A stretch of 28,667 nt of DNA from assembly GCA_004380135.1 (NCBI GenBank), contig QXCR01000256.1:1-28667 (forward strand), in the 5' to 3' direction. The notes under the pieces are model-generated. The model searched no databases. It was given only the letters and a program-made list of their open reading frames with translations, and was not told where the DNA came from. This DNA is from Stemphylium vesicarium (lineage: Eukaryota > Ascomycota > Dothideomycetes > Pleosporales > Pleosporaceae). The position numbers were made by a program, and so were the translations under genes. How positions within the stretch are numbered: the stretch's first letter is position 1; the number at the start of each line of letters is the position of its first letter. Shown piece after piece: positions 26,938-28,667 of the stretch.

Positions 26938-28667
26938 AATTTATTTACGCCCGGCGGCCGAGCCGAAAGGGCTACTAAAGCTAATCTGCTACTACACTGC
27001 TTATGCTACATCGCGGCCTCACTAGCCCCTGTGTCTTCTCTGACTCGCTCCTTCATGCCGCTTATCGTCCAAGTCAAAGCCCTTGCTTGCCATCTAGGTC
27101 GCTTGTTCTCTGTCCATCGTCTCTCATCATGCGCTTGTGGGTTAGTATTGCGGGTGGCAGACTAGCTCAGAGTCGGTTTCTCCAAGTGTTCAGCGTCCTA
27201 TCTTCGGCGGCTGAAGCGCTATCTGCTCTATGCTGCACAAGACTGTTAATGGGTTTGTGTTAGTAGATAAGATTTATCTAGTCATTAGATGTTAATTCGC
27301 GTCAAGTCTTCCTGTCGCAATCGCGAATCGAATCGTCGCTCGCATTGCGTCCATGTTCGGCGCCCATTTCGCGTCGTCTGTCGCTGCTTTGCCGCCTAGG
27401 TAGAGCGACACGTTTCCTCTGCCTGTCTGCGTGCACTGCAGCATCTCTGCTCGCTGTGCTGTCCACCGTCTGCATCGGAACAGAAAGTGCTCCACTGTCT
27501 CTGCTGCCTGTCCGCACTCGCACTGGTCTGTCTCGCTCGCTTTGATGCGGTGTAGGTACGTGTTCAGCTGTGCCATGCCTGTCCTGAGCTGCGCGAGCAC
27601 GCTGCTCTCTTTACACGATAACTGGTCGTAGAGTTGTCGTGTGTGCTTTCCTGGCAGTGCCGTGTCGATTCGCTTGGAGTAGTTCCCTACTTTCTCTGGC
27701 ACCTTCTTAGCGTTGACTTGCTTGCGTGCAATGTTGTGCGTAGTCGATCGCATCCTAGGAAGCTGTGTCTGTGGCGTGGCGTTCGATCTTGTTGACAACT
27801 TTGCCTCCTGCTTGGCGAGGCGTGCGAGCTCGCACTCTTCGCTTGCCGGCAGCCACAGGGCTGTCACCGTGTTGCCGTCTCTTCTCAGCGTCCGCACGGT
27901 CTCGTAGAGCTTGCTGATGTAGCTTTGACCCGACTGCTGCCAAGGTCTTCTTAGCGTAAGCACAGCGGCTTTGTTTCTTGTTGTGAGTGCAATGTTGCGA
28001 AACCGAAGCTTTGACAGCCTACTCACCGCCTCAGCCATCGCCGCCAGCTCTGCCGAGTACGGGTTCTGCTCCTCTCTCTTGCCCAGTGTCGTCGAGAACG
28101 ACCGTGTTTCGTTGTTCTGTATGCTGATCGCACCTCCCATTCCAACTACTCCGTTCCGCGACGAACTGCTTTCTGCGATGCGTACCGCCCAGTTCGCCTC
28201 GAGCCTCTACACCGCATTCTTACTTACTGCCTGCACTCTCTTCTCCAATGGCGCCAAGACGCATGGCCGGATCGTCTCCATCTGCTCCATCTCTATGTCC
28301 TTGAGCGCCTCGGCAACCTGGTAGAGCGGCGAGCGGTACTGCCTCCTGAACTTCCGCATGCGCGATGTGTTTCTTCGCAGCGGGTTGGTCTTGGGCAATG
28401 CGTGTATGTCGGTCCACAGCTTGACTGCTCGCTTCCAGAATCGCTCTTGTGCGCTCGGGATGTGCGCCTCTGCCTCTGCCACCCACGTCGCTACCGTGAC
28501 GAACGTCCCTACGATCGCTCGTGCTCCTATTCTCTGCACCCTGTTAATGGGCCTTGCCAGTTTGTCCTTGCAGGCGTGCATCCACACGTTGGACGCGTAG
28601 TCCACCGTCGGCGCCACCGTCGCCGTGAACAGCTGCCGTGCCACTGTGGGCGAGATCCCTTTCAGCC
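26938..28667 (-). mobile_element. LINE (Tad/I-like) retrotransposon, 3' part
   Basis: Minus-strand element running off the right edge of the window. It comprises the C-terminal part of ORF2 (27292-28667), a 3' untranslated region of about 350 bp containing GGCTCGGCCGCCGGGCG, and a short tail TAAATAAATTGTGTGCG next to MITE-1j. The tail and lack of a terminal repeat fit a non-LTR element. No target duplication can be checked because the 5' end is outside. Confidence 0.8.
27292..28667 (-). pseudogene. LINE ORF2: reverse transcriptase C-terminus and RNase H, broken
   Basis: The frame enters from the right edge (LKGISPTVARQLFTATV, VDYASNVW, INRVQRIGARAIVGTF) as the part after the polymerase core of a fungal LINE reverse transcriptase. 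An in-frame TAG at 28207-28209 interrupts it. The same frame then continues through an RNase H-like region (GVVGMGGA, YSAELAAMAEAVSRL), a C-x-C...H...C knuckle (CECGQAAETVEHFLFRC) and a typical C-terminal end (MRATIRFAIATGRLD) to the stop at 27292. The usual first RNase H aspartate appears to be Glu (VRIAESSS). The stop and the changed residue mean this copy is unlikely to be active. Catalytic polymerase motifs lie outside the window. Confidence 0.8.

Noticed and set aside
27302..27631. Plus and minus small frames over the LINE ORF2 region
   Set aside because: Shadow frames of the reverse transcriptase/RNase H coding sequence.
1..28667. Repeat arrays as CRISPR, or bacterial operon structure
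   Set aside because: Repeats are dispersed inverted-repeat transposons or coding microsatellites, and genes carry spliceosomal introns; nothing prokaryotic is seen.

Overview
The window looks like nuclear DNA of a filamentous ascomycete (Pezizomycotina; which class I cannot say). Coding genes carry short introns of about 45 to 68 bases with GTRNGT-type donors and CTAAC/CTGAC-like branch sites. The recognisable products are fungal: a SUR7/PalI membrane protein, a secreted-type fungal lipoxygenase, a RING-patatin phospholipase and a fungal nucleotidyltransferase-fold protein. There are no ribosome binding sites or operons, and I saw no tRNA, rRNA or CRISPR.

Layout. 1-135 is the 3' end of a gene running in from the left. 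554-1458 (minus) is an intact three-exon SUR7/PalI gene. 1.8-6.5 kb is mostly transposon debris around one unrecognised reading frame (3153-4063). 6577-8415 (minus) is a large protein with a GS..DxD nucleotidyltransferase signature and an acidic repeat tail. 8.67-11.13 kb is a nest of small inverted-repeat elements. 12245-14152 (plus) is a lipoxygenase with all five metal ligands. 15490-18650 (minus) is a five-exon protein of about 981 residues combining a degenerate P-loop region, a RING finger and a patatin domain. 19.0-22.9 kb is again nested repeats (solo LTRs, a 1-kb hAT-type element, a foldback element, MITEs). 22937-23905 (minus) and 24593-25882 (plus) are divergent genes of unknown function with a MITE in their shared upstream region. 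26.0-26.9 kb is a MITE cluster, and from about 26.94 kb to the right end lies the 3' part of a LINE retrotransposon on the minus strand.

The dominant feature is the density of small non-autonomous DNA transposons. Four MITE families, all flanked by TA, account for 28 copies or fragments: MITE-1 (about 271 or 282 bp, 10 copies), MITE-2 (about 262 bp, 3), MITE-3 (about 198 bp, 6) and MITE-4 (about 146 bp near-perfect hairpins, 9). MITE-1, -2 and -3 share one terminal design and an internal GCTAAGC-type motif, so they probably used the same Tc1/mariner-like transposase, which is not encoded here. Several insertions are nested and can be removed cleanly to leave a full-length host element. That fixes target duplications and relative ages: TA for the MITEs, 8 bp for the hAT-type element, 5 bp for five solo LTRs, and 17 bp for a 5'-truncated LINE-like insert. 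Two 146-bp MITE-4 copies read as identical, which points to recent movement or gene conversion. The single-copy genes are mostly intact islands in this repeat sea. They do not form an obvious pathway, although lipoxygenase and patatin phospholipase both act on lipids or fatty acids and lie about 1.3 kb apart.
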